A stretch of DNA of 64,000 nucleotides from Pomacea canaliculata. Its lineage: Eukaryota; Mollusca; Gastropoda; Architaenioglossa; Ampullariidae. The notes below the pieces were generated by a model. The model saw only the letters and a program-made list of their open reading frames with translations. It was not told where the DNA came from and ran no database searches. The stretch spans positions 1,886,016 to 1,950,015 of the forward strand of contig NC_037590.1 in NCBI RefSeq assembly GCF_003073045.1. Reading direction: 5' to 3'. This document shows, piece by piece, positions 1 through 11,700 of the stretch. Each line of letters starts with the position of its first letter. The first letter of the stretch is position 1. The position numbers and the translations under genes are program-made.

Positions 1-698
1 AGACAAGCCCATCCTTCAAACTTTTGAGAAAAATTGAGGTTTTCTTTTCACCTAGGTGAGGCCGGTATAGGGCTATATATAGTGGCGTGAGATGTACATC
101 GTATGTCGTATGTCGTCTGCAACTAGCACCCCATCGCCTCCAAAATCAGATGATAATATATTTCTGAGAGACAAGAGGTTATAGTTAATTTAATTTAACA
201 TTTCTCTAACTGAATGGTAACTGAACAACGAGGGTCTAGCGATGGGGCAGTGTGTCACCTCTGAGGTGTAACCACAGGTAGACAGCAGGGTGCAGTCAGG
301 GGATTCCCCGCCTCCTGCACACAGACGACAGCATGACAAGTTTATAGCAAACATTCTAAGGGTGAGGGTGGGACCCTGTTGAAGGGTTAACTGCTACTTC
401 TTGTGTGTATTTTGCATTCATTATACATCAGTAAAAGGTTCTTTGTCGAATTAATGCTGATAGCTGGTATGTCAGTAGCATCTTAAAAAAATGTTCATCA
501 CAGATGTTTAAATCAGACCGCGTACATAAGGACAGCTTTCAAAATGGAGATGCAAGTAACATTTTTCTCCCTTGCATAAGTACAACATATGTTTGTACTT
601 CTGATTCTTAAGTGTGAAAAAGATCATTTTAGTATGATGAAGTGTAGGTGGTGCCTAATATTCTACATTTTAATTTCATGATTGACAATGTCCCACAG
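1..698. other. Intron or upstream flank of the TNFR-like gene
   Basis: No exon is recognisable here. The 3' end is a normal acceptor (…tcccacag) feeding the exon at 699. Around 55-95 there is a 'gggctatata' tract resembling a motif in the dispersed repeats near 5.9 kb and 10.75 kb, and 240-350 is locally GC-richer. Either could be old interspersed repeat, but I could not verify a second copy. Confidence 0.4.
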
Positions 699-833
699 AT
701 TATGACGCAAAAAATGACTGCAAAGAAGATGAATACTTTGATGATGTGGTTCACAGCTGCACCTCCTGTTCAGAAATTTGTGATCATCATACACTGACTG
801 ACAGTACAACACAGTGTTATGAAAAGTGCAAAG
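699..833 (+). CDS. TNFR-like gene, exon encoding the cysteine-rich domain
   Basis: Acceptor tcccacag/AT, donor AAAG/gtgagg; enters in phase 2 and leaves in phase 1. Six cysteines (C-K-E-D, C-T-S-C, I-C, Q-C, K-C) fit one TNFR module, with the aromatic-acid 'EYFD' motif typical of BCMA/TACI/Fn14-type modules. Confidence 0.78.
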
Positions 834-2006
834 GTGAGGTAGAAAAATGTACCTAATTATTTGTAAAATTATATATAATTGTTTTGCTGTGTTTTCATGT
901 GGAAATGGTAAAGGCAGTTAAAAAATATTAAATATAAATATCAATTCAGACATAATAAGTTACATAACCTTCAGTTCTTTAGAAATACAAAACAGAAAAG
1001 TGGCCACTTCTCAAATCATATACAAGTAGATCTCAACATTATTAGCCGTGACTCTGAACATTCAAAACAATTTTTTTAATGTCATCTCTATTTAATTTGG
1101 TTTTATTTTAATGTGTTTACAGATTACATTGAGAAGAAACCACCAGAAGTTGTGTCAAACAGGAAGTCGGATGCTCTGAAAGCATCAGCAACTCTTGATG
1201 GGGGCAACAATAAGTTGTCCTCAGAAGATCCCAGCAGTACCAGCAGTTTTAGCCTGGCTAACCCTGGATGGGTGACAGCCCTGGCTTTGGGTATTTTGTG
1301 CTTCATCTTAGTCATCGTTGTCATTGCTCAACTTTGGAAAAACAGAAGTTCCTACAATCCTGTCAACAAAGAAGACATAGAGCCTGGTGCAGTTCCTGAC
1401 AACCCACAAACACCGGCACGTCCTGTAGAAGAGACCAGCAGTAATGGATCAGACCATTTTGCATTTCCAGGTAAGCAAACTGTAAAGCTATTAAATACTG
1501 CAAACAATAAGGCATCTGCTTGAAAAGTATTTTTTTTACATACATATATCTCCAGATTTACAACAGGACTGTCAGATTTCATAGTGGGGTTGAGATTGGC
1601 AGGTTAGTGAAGAAGGGGAGGTAATATAGGCAATGCAGTATGCACTGGTCGTATGGAATACAACGGTCAAACAAGAAATTTTCTGCTAAAATTAAGGTAG
1701 TTGCATGTCTTGTATGCTTAGAATCACCCATAGTTATATACTCTTTTAAGTGAAGTTTGTATTTTGTGACAGTGTAGGCACTGAATATATAGGAGCTTTG
1801 GAAGTCAAGCATGAAAGTTTTATCCTGGGTTTAGCTTTATAATGTTTCTAGCTTATGGTCCCTTTACATGTATTTTAAACTTTTTCCTGTGTCACCCCAG
1901 ATTCTGAACCATTTTTTTATTTATTTATTTATTTTTTTTTTTTAAATCTTTTTCAGGATGCCAAAGGGTTGCTTTCAGTGAACTTTCACGGGATCAAGAA
2001 TGCTGA
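699..2006 (+). CDS. TNF-receptor-family transmembrane protein, BCMA/TACI-like (3' part of gene)
   Basis: Three coding exons are visible: 699-833, 1123-1470 and 1957-2006 (stop TGA at 2004-2006); all junctions are GT/AG and in phase. Exon 1 encodes a short cysteine-rich domain with CKEDEYFD, HSCTSCSEIC and QCYEKC, the spacing seen in BCMA (CSQNEYFD…HACIPCQLRC…C). Exon 2 encodes a stalk, one hydrophobic span (about 1269-1337, WVTALALGILCFILVIVV), then a charged cytoplasmic tail. The tail has PVEE at 1422-1433, which fits the TRAF2-binding consensus (P/S/A/T)-x-(Q/E)-E. Exon 3 adds a short tail ending in RDQEC. There is no death domain. Family knowledge: such receptors bind TNF ligands and signal through TRAFs. 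The start codon, signal peptide and any further CRDs lie upstream of the window, so whether this is truly a single-CRD receptor is unknown. Confidence 0.78.
1123..1470 (+). CDS. TNFR-like gene, stalk, transmembrane and cytoplasmic exon
   Basis: Acceptor gtttacag/AT, donor TTTCCAG/gtaagc. Serine/threonine-rich stalk, then about 23 hydrophobic residues, then a basic stop-transfer (WKNRSS) and a tail with the TRAF-type PVEE motif. Confidence 0.8.
1957..2006 (+). CDS. TNFR-like gene, last coding exon
   Basis: Preceded by a long pyrimidine tract and tttcag; the phase matches the previous donor. It encodes GCQRVAFSELSRDQEC and then TGA. Assigned from splice phase only, with no family homology to confirm it. 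Confidence 0.6.
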
Positions 2007-4200
2007 AATAGAAGTGAAAACACTTTTTATTTCCCTTTTATAGAAATTGAAGAAACCTGTTTGTGAAAACACCATTTTACAGGCTGTTTATATATTGAGA
2101 TTATAGTACTGGTATTTGCAGCACTGCGTCAAAAATGGGTGCTTGCAATCATCTTCATATCATCAAAGGTCAATATGGAAACTTAAAAAAGCAATGAAGT
2201 ACATTTTTGAAGACATGTTTAAGTTCTCAGGGATGCAGTAAGGATGTTCTTCTCATTCTTCTCCAATTTCTTGCCTTGCCTCTTTCCTTTTAATTTTTAC
2301 ATAATGGAGTATGAGTGCATGGACACATAAATGTGCATGTAAAAAATGTTTTTTTTTAACGAAATGTCTTTTTGAAATAAAATAGTGATTGCAATTGTGT
2401 GTGCGTGCGTGAAGAGAGCAAATTGAAGGTGGGGAGGTGTGTAGAGATTTGTTTTCAAAAAGTTGCCATAAATGTCTAAAGGCTGGATCTTCGAACATTT
2501 TAAAATTAAAAAAAAAAAAAGCTACTTCAATGATTTTATGAACACACTTATACTGTGATGCATTGTGATGATCATGCCAAACATGCCTGTCCTTTCTTGT
2601 GAGAATAAGAAAAGGAGTGTCTTGTGAGGAAAATCTCTTTGGACTGTGTGTCTTATATTTTACACTCAGTAAAATCTTTGCGATGTCAGCTTGTTTCTTT
2701 GCACATTGTACATTATCACCTTAAGTCATAACATGCAATTGTTTAAACTGCACTTGTTTTCATTTGTCTCAGCCATATGTTTCCATGATATTTATAAACT
2801 TGTCCATTAGTTCGTTATTTACAATTACTGTTACATTTCATTGAGTGATCGGTTTATGCATCAGTCATGATGCAATTATTACACTGTTAAAAAGTGTTTT
2901 TGTGCCATTCTTATGTAAAATGTAATCAATGGACAATTCAGTCACTTTGCAGGGCAAAGTGACTTCTGTTTATATGAATGTGTGAGTGGTGGGACATATA
3001 TGTTGGTGAGAGAAAGATTTTTCAGAGATTATTTTTCTATTTTTTTATACAGGTCATTGGACAGATATATCAGGACATACACAAAATATGTTACTACATA
3101 CAATAAATAAACACTAGAAAAAATTATTTTTTTAAATGATTCATAACATATTCTCTCACTGGCAGTACATTTGAAAATCTGATTATTGTACTTTTTAATT
3201 ATTGCTTTTTGCAAACAGGGTTGCTGACTTCATGTTTGTTTGTATGAATATTGACAGTGTGGCTGGCTTGTAGTTTTTGAAGGACAAAAAAGCATAGTTA
3301 AAAACTTTATTGGAACATATGGAGGCAATGTTGATAAGTTTTGAACAATAGTTTGCTGTGAAGAAAATTTGCTACAAAATAAATTATGCATTTTAAAAGT
3401 GGGTTTCAGATCTTCACATATCTGACAGACCTGCCATTACTCGATTGATAAGACTATCAACTCGGGACAAGTGTATATGTGAGTGTGTGTGTGTTGAACG
3501 ATTGCTATATGCATTAATGCTAGACAAACACACTCGATCATGACCGCTACTCTCTGTTTTCTTGCCAAGCTGAGTTGTTTTATAATTAAAATAAATAATA
3601 ATTAAATATTATTGGAAAAATTATCGGTAAATACAACGCAGCGGAAGATATAATAAGTGAAGATTTATGTAGCGCATATTCACACTCCAGAACATGTTTT
3701 TTAACAGGAATGAGACAAGGACAGCATACGAGGGAAGAATAAACAACAATACTGACGACGAATAGAGGATAGGCATAAAAAAAAACAAAGAGACACCGAG
3801 TAACAAAAACTGAGAAAATCGTGTTTCTGTAAGAAGTAGTAATTAAAAGTATCAAAAGGGGGAAGGTGAAAAGGAGTAGCTAGCATTGTGTAGGAGTAAT
3901 ACTCAAGGAAGATACACTAGATTAATACCTGTATGTGTGAAACTTACCTAAATTATTCTGAAAGGCGGCAGAATGAGGTAGCCGGGAGTAGAGCAATAAA
4001 AGACAATAGAAAAGGCAAAAGACAATAAAACCTGCTGAGCACAGAAAGCACTGACTGGTATACACTGCTCCCAACCTTCCCCATGACGCTCTTCTATGGT
4101 TTAAAAGTAATTATCATACAAACGAGACCCAAAACGCAAAAACTGGACGTCAGAACTGTATCGATGTATTCAAACCACGATAATATTTTGCCTTCGTGAT
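2007..4200 (+). other. 3' UTR of the TNFR-like gene and intergenic DNA
   Basis: Very AT-rich with no coding signal. AATAAA hexamers at 2376-2381 and around 3100 could end the TNFR-like transcript. The short ORFs on the minus strand at 3.0-3.9 kb have no codon structure or splice partners. Confidence 0.5.
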
Positions 4201-4209
4201 AAAAATAAT

Positions 4210-4303
4210 TTTCTGTACGGGGAAAGTTATCTCCCTTGGACAATTATTACTCCAGCTTCCGGTGCAAATAAGTGAAAGCGAAAGTCAGCTTGTGAGGACT
4301 AAG
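4210..4303 (+). promoter_or_regulatory. Caspase A promoter and non-coding first exon
   Basis: This block is clearly similar to 24605-24685 ahead of caspase B (shared cttccggt, agaaagtgaa/gcgaaagt-like, gtcag). Both end in a donor-like AG/gtttgt (exon end 4303 in A, 24685 in B), suggesting a non-coding exon 1. CTTCCGGT at 4256-4263 is a consensus ETS-type site. GAAAGCGAAAGT at 4274-4285 fits the ISRE/IRF consensus GAAANNGAAA. The exact transcription start is not determined and no TATA box is seen. Confidence 0.5.
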
Positions 4304-4719
4304 GTTTGTGCTTTGTTTATAAATACATTTTATACCTAAATATTATATATATATAACACGAACATTTTGTTGTAGGATAAATACAAATATTAGCTGATAT
4401 GGTTCACCAAAACTGACTCATCAGGTCGTATTAAGGGCCATTCGCGTATGCTCAACAAAGACATTCATATCATTATTATCAACAACTGTAGCCCATTGAA
4501 TGATACCCACATTAAAGCTCTTAAACCAATAAGGTCAGAGATGTTGTTGTATACGAATGACACACGGCTTCAGTGACCTGGCTGTAATCTTGACTGCGTA
4601 AGTGTATCTGTGTTCATTCATGATGTAAGTTTCAACCTTTTTATGAGCATGATGTTTTTTTGAGGCTTTAATTTCAACGACGGATAAATAGATACTTTGT
4701 TTAGAAAGTGTGAGAGAAT

Positions 4720-5300
4720 ATTATCTTGAAATGAGCTCATACCAGCCATTTAAACAAATGTATTCTAGAAGACTACGAAAACAACAGCAAAAACATGAGT
4801 ACTCACTAGATAACTTTTTGGAGAACACTCACCATTGTTTTCTGTTGATTTCTCAGCATACTTTCAAGTCATGTGTGAATATAATGGCAGTACTTTTTTG
4901 TTAATATGTGATTTCTTTATCTCCTTCGATACTACTGAAAAAGTGCTATTTAGTAGACTACTGAAACAATGAGAACAACCAAAACACGAGTACAGTCTGA
5001 ATTAACTCTTGGAGAACTCATTTTTTTGTTTTTTGTTTGGAACCTAGCAAACTCCTTCAATGATCTGATGTTTAGTGAAGTAGTGACTGTATTTTATTTT
5101 CTAAATTTTTTTTTTCATTTCTTTTGGTTCTTTGGTTTGAAATGATTTTATAAACTTGTGGTAATTTTTAAATGTTAGGTTGAAACCCATTTGATATATT
5201 CCTTAATGTCAAGTATAAATGTAAGGACGTATGGTAAATTACTATTTCTTGTTAATGTATGAATTCTTTCTTCATCTCCTTCACTGATACGCTAACAGGG
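4720..5300 (+). repeat. Local degenerate direct repeats in intron 1 of caspase A
   Basis: 4750-4840 (tagaagactacgaaaacaac … gagtactcac … ttttggagaacac) is repeated imperfectly at 4955-5025 (tagactactgaaacaatgag … gagtacagtctg … cttggagaactc). The stretch 'ttgttaatatgtgatttctt…atctccttc' at about 4897-4930 recurs at 5248-5285, just before the exon 2 acceptor. This looks like local tandem duplication. The 64-codon ORF at 4710 lies in it and is not convincing as a gene. Confidence 0.45.
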
Positions 5301-5315
5301 ACCAATAAATAACGG

Positions 5316-5709
5316 ATGGGTGATACAGGTCTAAGTGATGAAGCTGCAAGTGCCAGAGTCTCCAACCATGGCATTTTGCCCAGCAGTAACATAGAGAATG
5401 CAATTCTCAAGGAGCAGGCATCCAAAAGCACTTTTTGTGACAAAGATGATCAGAATAGCTGCAACACAGCCACTGTATTATCTGGCCTTGATAATTTGTC
5501 TGTGTGTTATACAAGCAATATTGTGGGTGAACCTGACCAACACATATCAAATGTTTCTGGCCTTGGTAATCAGCCCAGCTGTAACACAGGCACTTATCCT
5601 GGCCTCCATGATCAGCCCAGCTGTAATGTACCCATGATTGCTAACCTCAGTGATGTGTCCAGTTCTGACACAGATGATTTTGAAGACACTGAAGAATTGG
5701 ACATTGATG
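5316..5709 (+). CDS. Caspase A exon 2, start codon and repeat-containing N-terminal region
   Basis: The exon begins at 5299 (gctaacag/GG). It encodes 131 residues and leaves in phase 1 (GATG/gtattg). Residues about 63-130 hold degenerate 14-residue units such as GLGNQPSCNTGTYP, GLHDQPSCNVPMIA and NLSDVSSSDTDDFE, which are also visible as 42-nt DNA repeats. Caspase B has the last unit and only a remnant of the one before it. Confidence 0.88.
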
Positions 5710-8700
5710 GTATTGTGTTCATTGTTTGCTCTGCTAAAATTAATTAACATTAAAGAACAGGATGGTACCAAAACCATCAGTATTACTAATAACAGATGCA
5801 AATCATATATCAACAAGACTGTGAAATTAAATAAAATAAATTTTTAAGAAAGAAGAGTGTGGTATTAATTTTTAAAAAAAAGGGTGGGGAGCATTGGTGT
5901 TTTATGCTGAGCCTGCAACTAAGGCTATATCACAGCAGGCAGTCAGCCCTGTAAATAGATGCCACATGCAGAATACATTTATTTAGAAAAATTCATATAC
6001 ACGTTGTGTGTGCAGGGTGTGTGTGTGATCTGTTGATCTTTTCTCCTCAGAACCCGAGGGAGTAAAGGATTCGTTAAGAACAAGTACAAACAGATTTAAA
6101 AAAGCATTAAGAAGGTAAGGTAACAACTTTTTAAATAGAACCATTTTGTTTGGTGTTTGATTACATGTATTTGATGCTGATGATCAACTTTATTGGTCCC
6201 AGTCGGCAATTTAAACATGGGAATGTGCTCTAGTTACAGTAAGTTAAAAATAAATGTAGAACATTCACTGCAAGGTGGACGTTTAGATGTATATTAGCAC
6301 ATGAAGGGAAGGCGCATTATATATATATACTATAAAACAACAACTTGCATCAAGAATAATCATGTGCGCATCTACAACATCACAAACACACACACCACTG
6401 ACACTTCATCTGAGGTTGAGCAGCTGGACCGCAGATGGCATAAATGATTTCAGGTGTCTGTTACTTTTACATATTGGCATAGAATAGCATTTACCTGAAG
6501 TTAATAATATAATTCTCTCGTTAGTATATGTTCAGGTATAGAATAAATGCATGAAGCTTTCCTAACTGTTTGTTGAACATAAAAATAAGCTAAATTCCTC
6601 TTTCCTACACCAATTATCTTAGAACAGATGTGGACAATACTGTTCTGTTTGACTGAAAGTAATCATCCAAACAGAAATAAATATGGGCAATTCTTGGATG
6701 TTTATTAACAAAAGATGAAGCAGGGAAAATGATAGGAGCTATACACCAAGTTCTCCATAGCTGTATTAAAACTATGGAAGCCGACCACTTATTGTATATT
6801 TCTGATTGAGTTTTGCATTAAAAGGTAATGGCCACAAGACGCATGATAACTATTATTGTCACCCGTAGTCTGTGTTGTAAAATATAAAGGCAACTTGCAT
6901 ACAATAGCACAACCATATTCACTAATCTACAATGTATATATCTGTAACACTATGTTTACTATAAACAATCAGTTTTATTTTTGTTTTCACACTTATTTTG
7001 TATCCAGTTTGTGATGATTTATTTTTGTTCTTTAACTTTTTGTGGCTAGGTCAGCCAAAAGAGAAAGACCACAGAATGTGGCATCTATAAATGATGAAGA
7101 AAATAGATCAGTAATAGATGAAGCAGCACCTGCAGTGGAAGATCCGGATGTATACAATTTCTCACACAGGAGAAGAGGTCTTGCAGTCATTATTGACAAT
7201 GAGAACTTTACTTCCACATCTGGAATGCCAAGTCGTCCAGGTTCTCACGAAGATTTGAAGTCTCTGAGAAATATGTTTAATAGGTTAAAGTTTGATTTAA
7301 GGTGCTACAAGAATCTTAAAGGGGCAGACATGTGGAAGGTTCTGACTAAAGGTATACAAAACAACAATTCTTTAATTTTGTCCTTCCTCTTACCTGCTTA
7401 TTTTTATTTCATTTTCTACTTCATTAAGTGCATCAAAGAACAGCAAACCTCTATATCATGTTCAAATGCTTATAGGTGAAGAAAACAACTCAGATATTTG
7501 AGCAATATTTTGCTGTTATGGAAAATATCCCCTACTGTTTTAGCTGTTCATGAGAAGAAAAAAAAACTGCAGAGCTAACCAGCCATTTTCCTATGAGACT
7601 TATTAAAGGACAACACGAGTGCAACATTGTTTTCTTCATGATCGGGTTAAGTTCATTTTAAAATAATTATTCCCCAAATGTGAATACATAATTACATTTA
7701 ATTTTCAGGATAAATCTTTAGACATCAGCAATAAGAAAATTACTCCCCTACACTGAAGAGTTCTGTTGCATAAAAGTAGTACTTGTAACAGTGAGTCCAC
7801 CAAATCTCTGCATGTCTTTTAGTCAGATGAAGAAACATTGCTCAGATTGTTGTGTTCAAGAAGCGATTTTATGCCCAGAAAATGAAAGCCGATTTTGGAA
7901 TGCAGCCCTAAAGATCTGAACTTTATTTAGAAGCTTCGATTGAAGTTTAAGAAACAAAAAAGGTCTAAATGCAGTTCACTCGACCGACTGATAAGTAAAT
8001 CTTCCCCAGATCAAAATTTAAAGGGCAACACAATTAATCCACTGGGATTTTTAGTGATTTCCTGTAGAAACTAATTTCATCTGAGTGTTGAAGAGAACAT
8101 TCAGCAAGAGCACATTTAGTCCTAGTCTGTTTTCTTTTACCAAGAAGATGAAGCTATTTTTAGAAATACTACCCTTTCGCCACTTCCTATTTTCTTGACA
8201 AATCCAGGTGTGATTAAGAAAAAAACCCTTAATATAATATATTTTGTACCTCTTCGTTGTAACATACCACCGGAATATGTTTTTGTGATACTGTACTTTA
8301 TTCTTTATTTCCAGTGATTTTTGAGAACTCGTTTTGTCCTTTAACATGACATATACTGCTAGTTGTTCACTGAAATGGAGGGTTTATAAAAGTGATTTTC
8401 CTTCAACAGCGGCAGCCTGGAAATGGCACAAAGACTCTGATTGTCTGGCTGTAGCCATTTTATCTCATGGAGATGAAATTAAATGGCCACAGCATTGGAA
8501 CCACAGGAAAGAGATTGTCCGGCAAGATATAATTTATGGAGTTGATGGACAGTGTGTATTGACATCCTCAATAATGGACTGTTTCAATGATGATAACTGC
8601 CCAGCCTTAAAAGGGAAGCCACGTCTGTTTTTTCTGCAGGTGATTAAAAAACCTATCCCGCAGTCTACATATTCACCTTCTGCTATCGTTTTATCAACTA

Positions 8701-11700
8701 TGCACCTACTCACTTTTTTTAGTTTGGCTCTTGGCCTGCATGCAGCTACAGTTGTCAGTAAGGAAACAACAGTATAGTCATGACTGGTCAACCACTAAAT
8801 GATTAATGACATAGCTTCCATGTGATGTGGTGGCCAGACTTTCGCATTCATGATATTTAAGTGGTTATCAGACCCTCAGGTCAAATTTTTGGAGGCCCTC
8901 ACTGCTTCCTTCCAATCCCCAGTGATAAAAATGTTGGACATTGTCCTGACTAGTAACGACAAAAAATAAACCAGTGCACAGCAATGTTGTTGTGCATATG
9001 TGTTAATATGGTCATGATCTTTATTCCTGATGTCCTGTTTATATGCATGTAAAAATATGTTACTGATGCTGGATAACAAAAAATGATGAAATGTTATGTT
9101 GTATATCTGGCTTATTACACAGTGTCTGATATGATGAGACCCATGAACTAAACTATTTTGTTTTTGGACCTCTGACACCATATTGTTAAAGTTTTCAAAT
9201 ACCCTCAGCATATTTTCATTGCAGGATTTGAAACACTGTGATTTACATATGTTTCTCCATGATGAGGAAAAACTCATGGGTGACATTTGATAGATATGAT
9301 ATGCTACATAAATACAAGATTAACATTTTGTGGGGTTTTTTTTTTTAAGAGGAAAATAAGTGCACTGCCTAAGCTTTGTTAATGCATAGATGATTATCAT
9401 TTATAGTTCTTTGAATCAACTTATTTTAGATTCATTTGGTGGAATATGGCAAAATTATTTTCATATTCTTGCATCAAGAAGGACAATTTCAGCTTACTTA
9501 GAGATAAATGAATTATCCTATGCTGTGCTGGTTACTTGAGATTCACATTATTCAGACAAGGGTTTTATTTATTTTTTAAAATAGACTTGAGCTTTGTGAT
9601 GTAATGGTGTGACACCAGACTAGTTGTTGCCTTTTGTTGCCCTCCTTTCTGCAGGCCTGCCGTGGTATGAAGAAGGACCGAGGTCAGAACGTTGCTGTTG
9701 TGTCTTATGAGCATGGAGGTCTTCAAACAGACATTCAGTCTACATGGGGAGGATGTGGATTTGATGGGGGAGACACTGTTGAGCAAAGTCAGACAGATGC
9801 CAGACCTGAACAGGGGCAGGCCAGCCGCAACACAGGCTGTGGGTATGCTGAATCACAAGGGCACAGAAATGATGCCAGTGAAGATGAGACAGATGGAAGC
9901 ACACCAGCAGTCTCACCTGCTCCTATCTACAATGACTTCCTTGTAATGTATGCAACAGTACCAGGTAGGGCAATAAAATAAAAAGAGACCAGGTTTAAAT
10001 GAAAACAAAACTAAATAACCAGTTTTTAAACTTATTATTTTGCTGCTGTTCTTTTATATCATTTGCCACCAACAAAAATCTAAATTTAAGAAATAAATAT
10101 AATACCAGAATTATTCAACACTCGAAATGATTAATGCATTTCACAGACACATTTTTAAAGTCCATAATTCCCCCTTAAAGATAAAAGTCTTTGGTTACAG
10201 TCACTTTTGTAGAAAGCCCTCTTTGAAGCTTCCTCCATCACGTTCAGAGCGCCAACATGAAAAGAACACAACAGTCTTTTTGGTTGCTGACCCCTCTCAA
10301 AGCCAGAAAGATCTGGCGCACCAGTATAAGAAGAACATACAGATAAAGATAAAACCCAGACACAAAAAAATACAATCCTTGAAATCTAATAATCATTCAG
10401 CTTAAATTTGCAACACTACTGATCAAATATTCTCCAATTAATACTCCTGTAGCCCTGGTGCAAGACCTGAATATACCCATATGGTACCATTCATCTGCAT
10501 CCCCTAGCATAACTCTGTGATGGGTGTGGAATAGGAATCATCAAATGCTCTGAGACAATATGATAGACAGCTGTTTGTGGACTGTCCCATGAAGATGCCT
10601 TCTTAAATTCACCAAAAGGAATAATTAGGTGCTAGGAACTTGCCCGACTTAGCTAGATATTCATAAAAATTATATGAACCAATTTTCTATAAAGAATTCA
10701 AATCCTGGACAAAGCCTTCCAGTATGTCACAATTGTTTGTTTATTTGTGTTTAATGCCGTGAGAGCAACTAGGGCTATATCACAGCCCAGTATGACCACA
10801 AACTAATATCCCTGGACTGTTGGCAGACAATTTTTTTCCAGTTAACTGCTAAAACGAGGCATGATACAAGAAAGCTTCCGGTTTCGTCACATTTTTTGCT
10901 TAGGTCTGCCGAGACTAACAGCGGAGAACTTCGCTAGAGGCTAAGCATTGGTCTTGGCAGACAGACAGCAATCCACCTATACACGTCCTTGATATGATGC
11001 AATCTTAGGAGAACAGGCACAAGAGATAGACAGAGGATCATAGTTAATCATACCAGTTCTTGCTAATTACATTCTTGGTTATTCTACCATTCACCCCAGT
11101 CAGTCAGTTGTCCCTTGACCAGTGCCTGTTGTTGGGGAGAGCACATGGACAGATCCTTGGTCTGTGACAAATAACTCAAACGTTTGCATCTGTGGTTCCA
11201 TTCCCTGCTTCAGGACCTGAGGATGGATGTCCAAAAGTAAAACACTGCAACTAAAAGTGACTTTGCAGAAACCTCAGTGTCTATCCTGAGATTTTTATAG
11301 CGGTATTCACAGACTATCCAGCCTTTCATCACATGTACATGGATCTAAACTTCCTGATGGAGCAGAGGCAGTTGCAGCAGCTCCTGCAAACCTCTCTTCA
11401 CTCCCTTCAGCACTTAGGTTGACACTGCAGAACTGAGTTTTCTAAACTATTGACTGCCCAAGAAGCACATTTTGGGGTCATTCAGATTCCTAGTCAGCCT
11501 TAAATGCCCTCTATTCACAATAGCTAGACCATCCATTATACTTTAATGTTCAGTGTGACAATGTACCTATACATATCTCACCTTTCATTGTCTGTTACCT
11601 AATTCTCAAAGTTTTCTTTTATCATTTCTGGTCAATGCAGAGAGTGTCATCTATTTTGTTCATGATGCTGGACAATACAAGTGCTTAAATTTTTTATTAT

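Noticed and set aside
4710-4904. 64-codon ORF as a small upstream gene or extra caspase exon
   Set aside because: It lies in locally duplicated intronic DNA; caspase B has no counterpart, and acceptor/donor phases do not fit.
5316-6114. CARD or DED in the caspase A N-terminal region
   Set aside because: The sequence is polar, repeat-rich and without the helical hydrophobic pattern of either domain.
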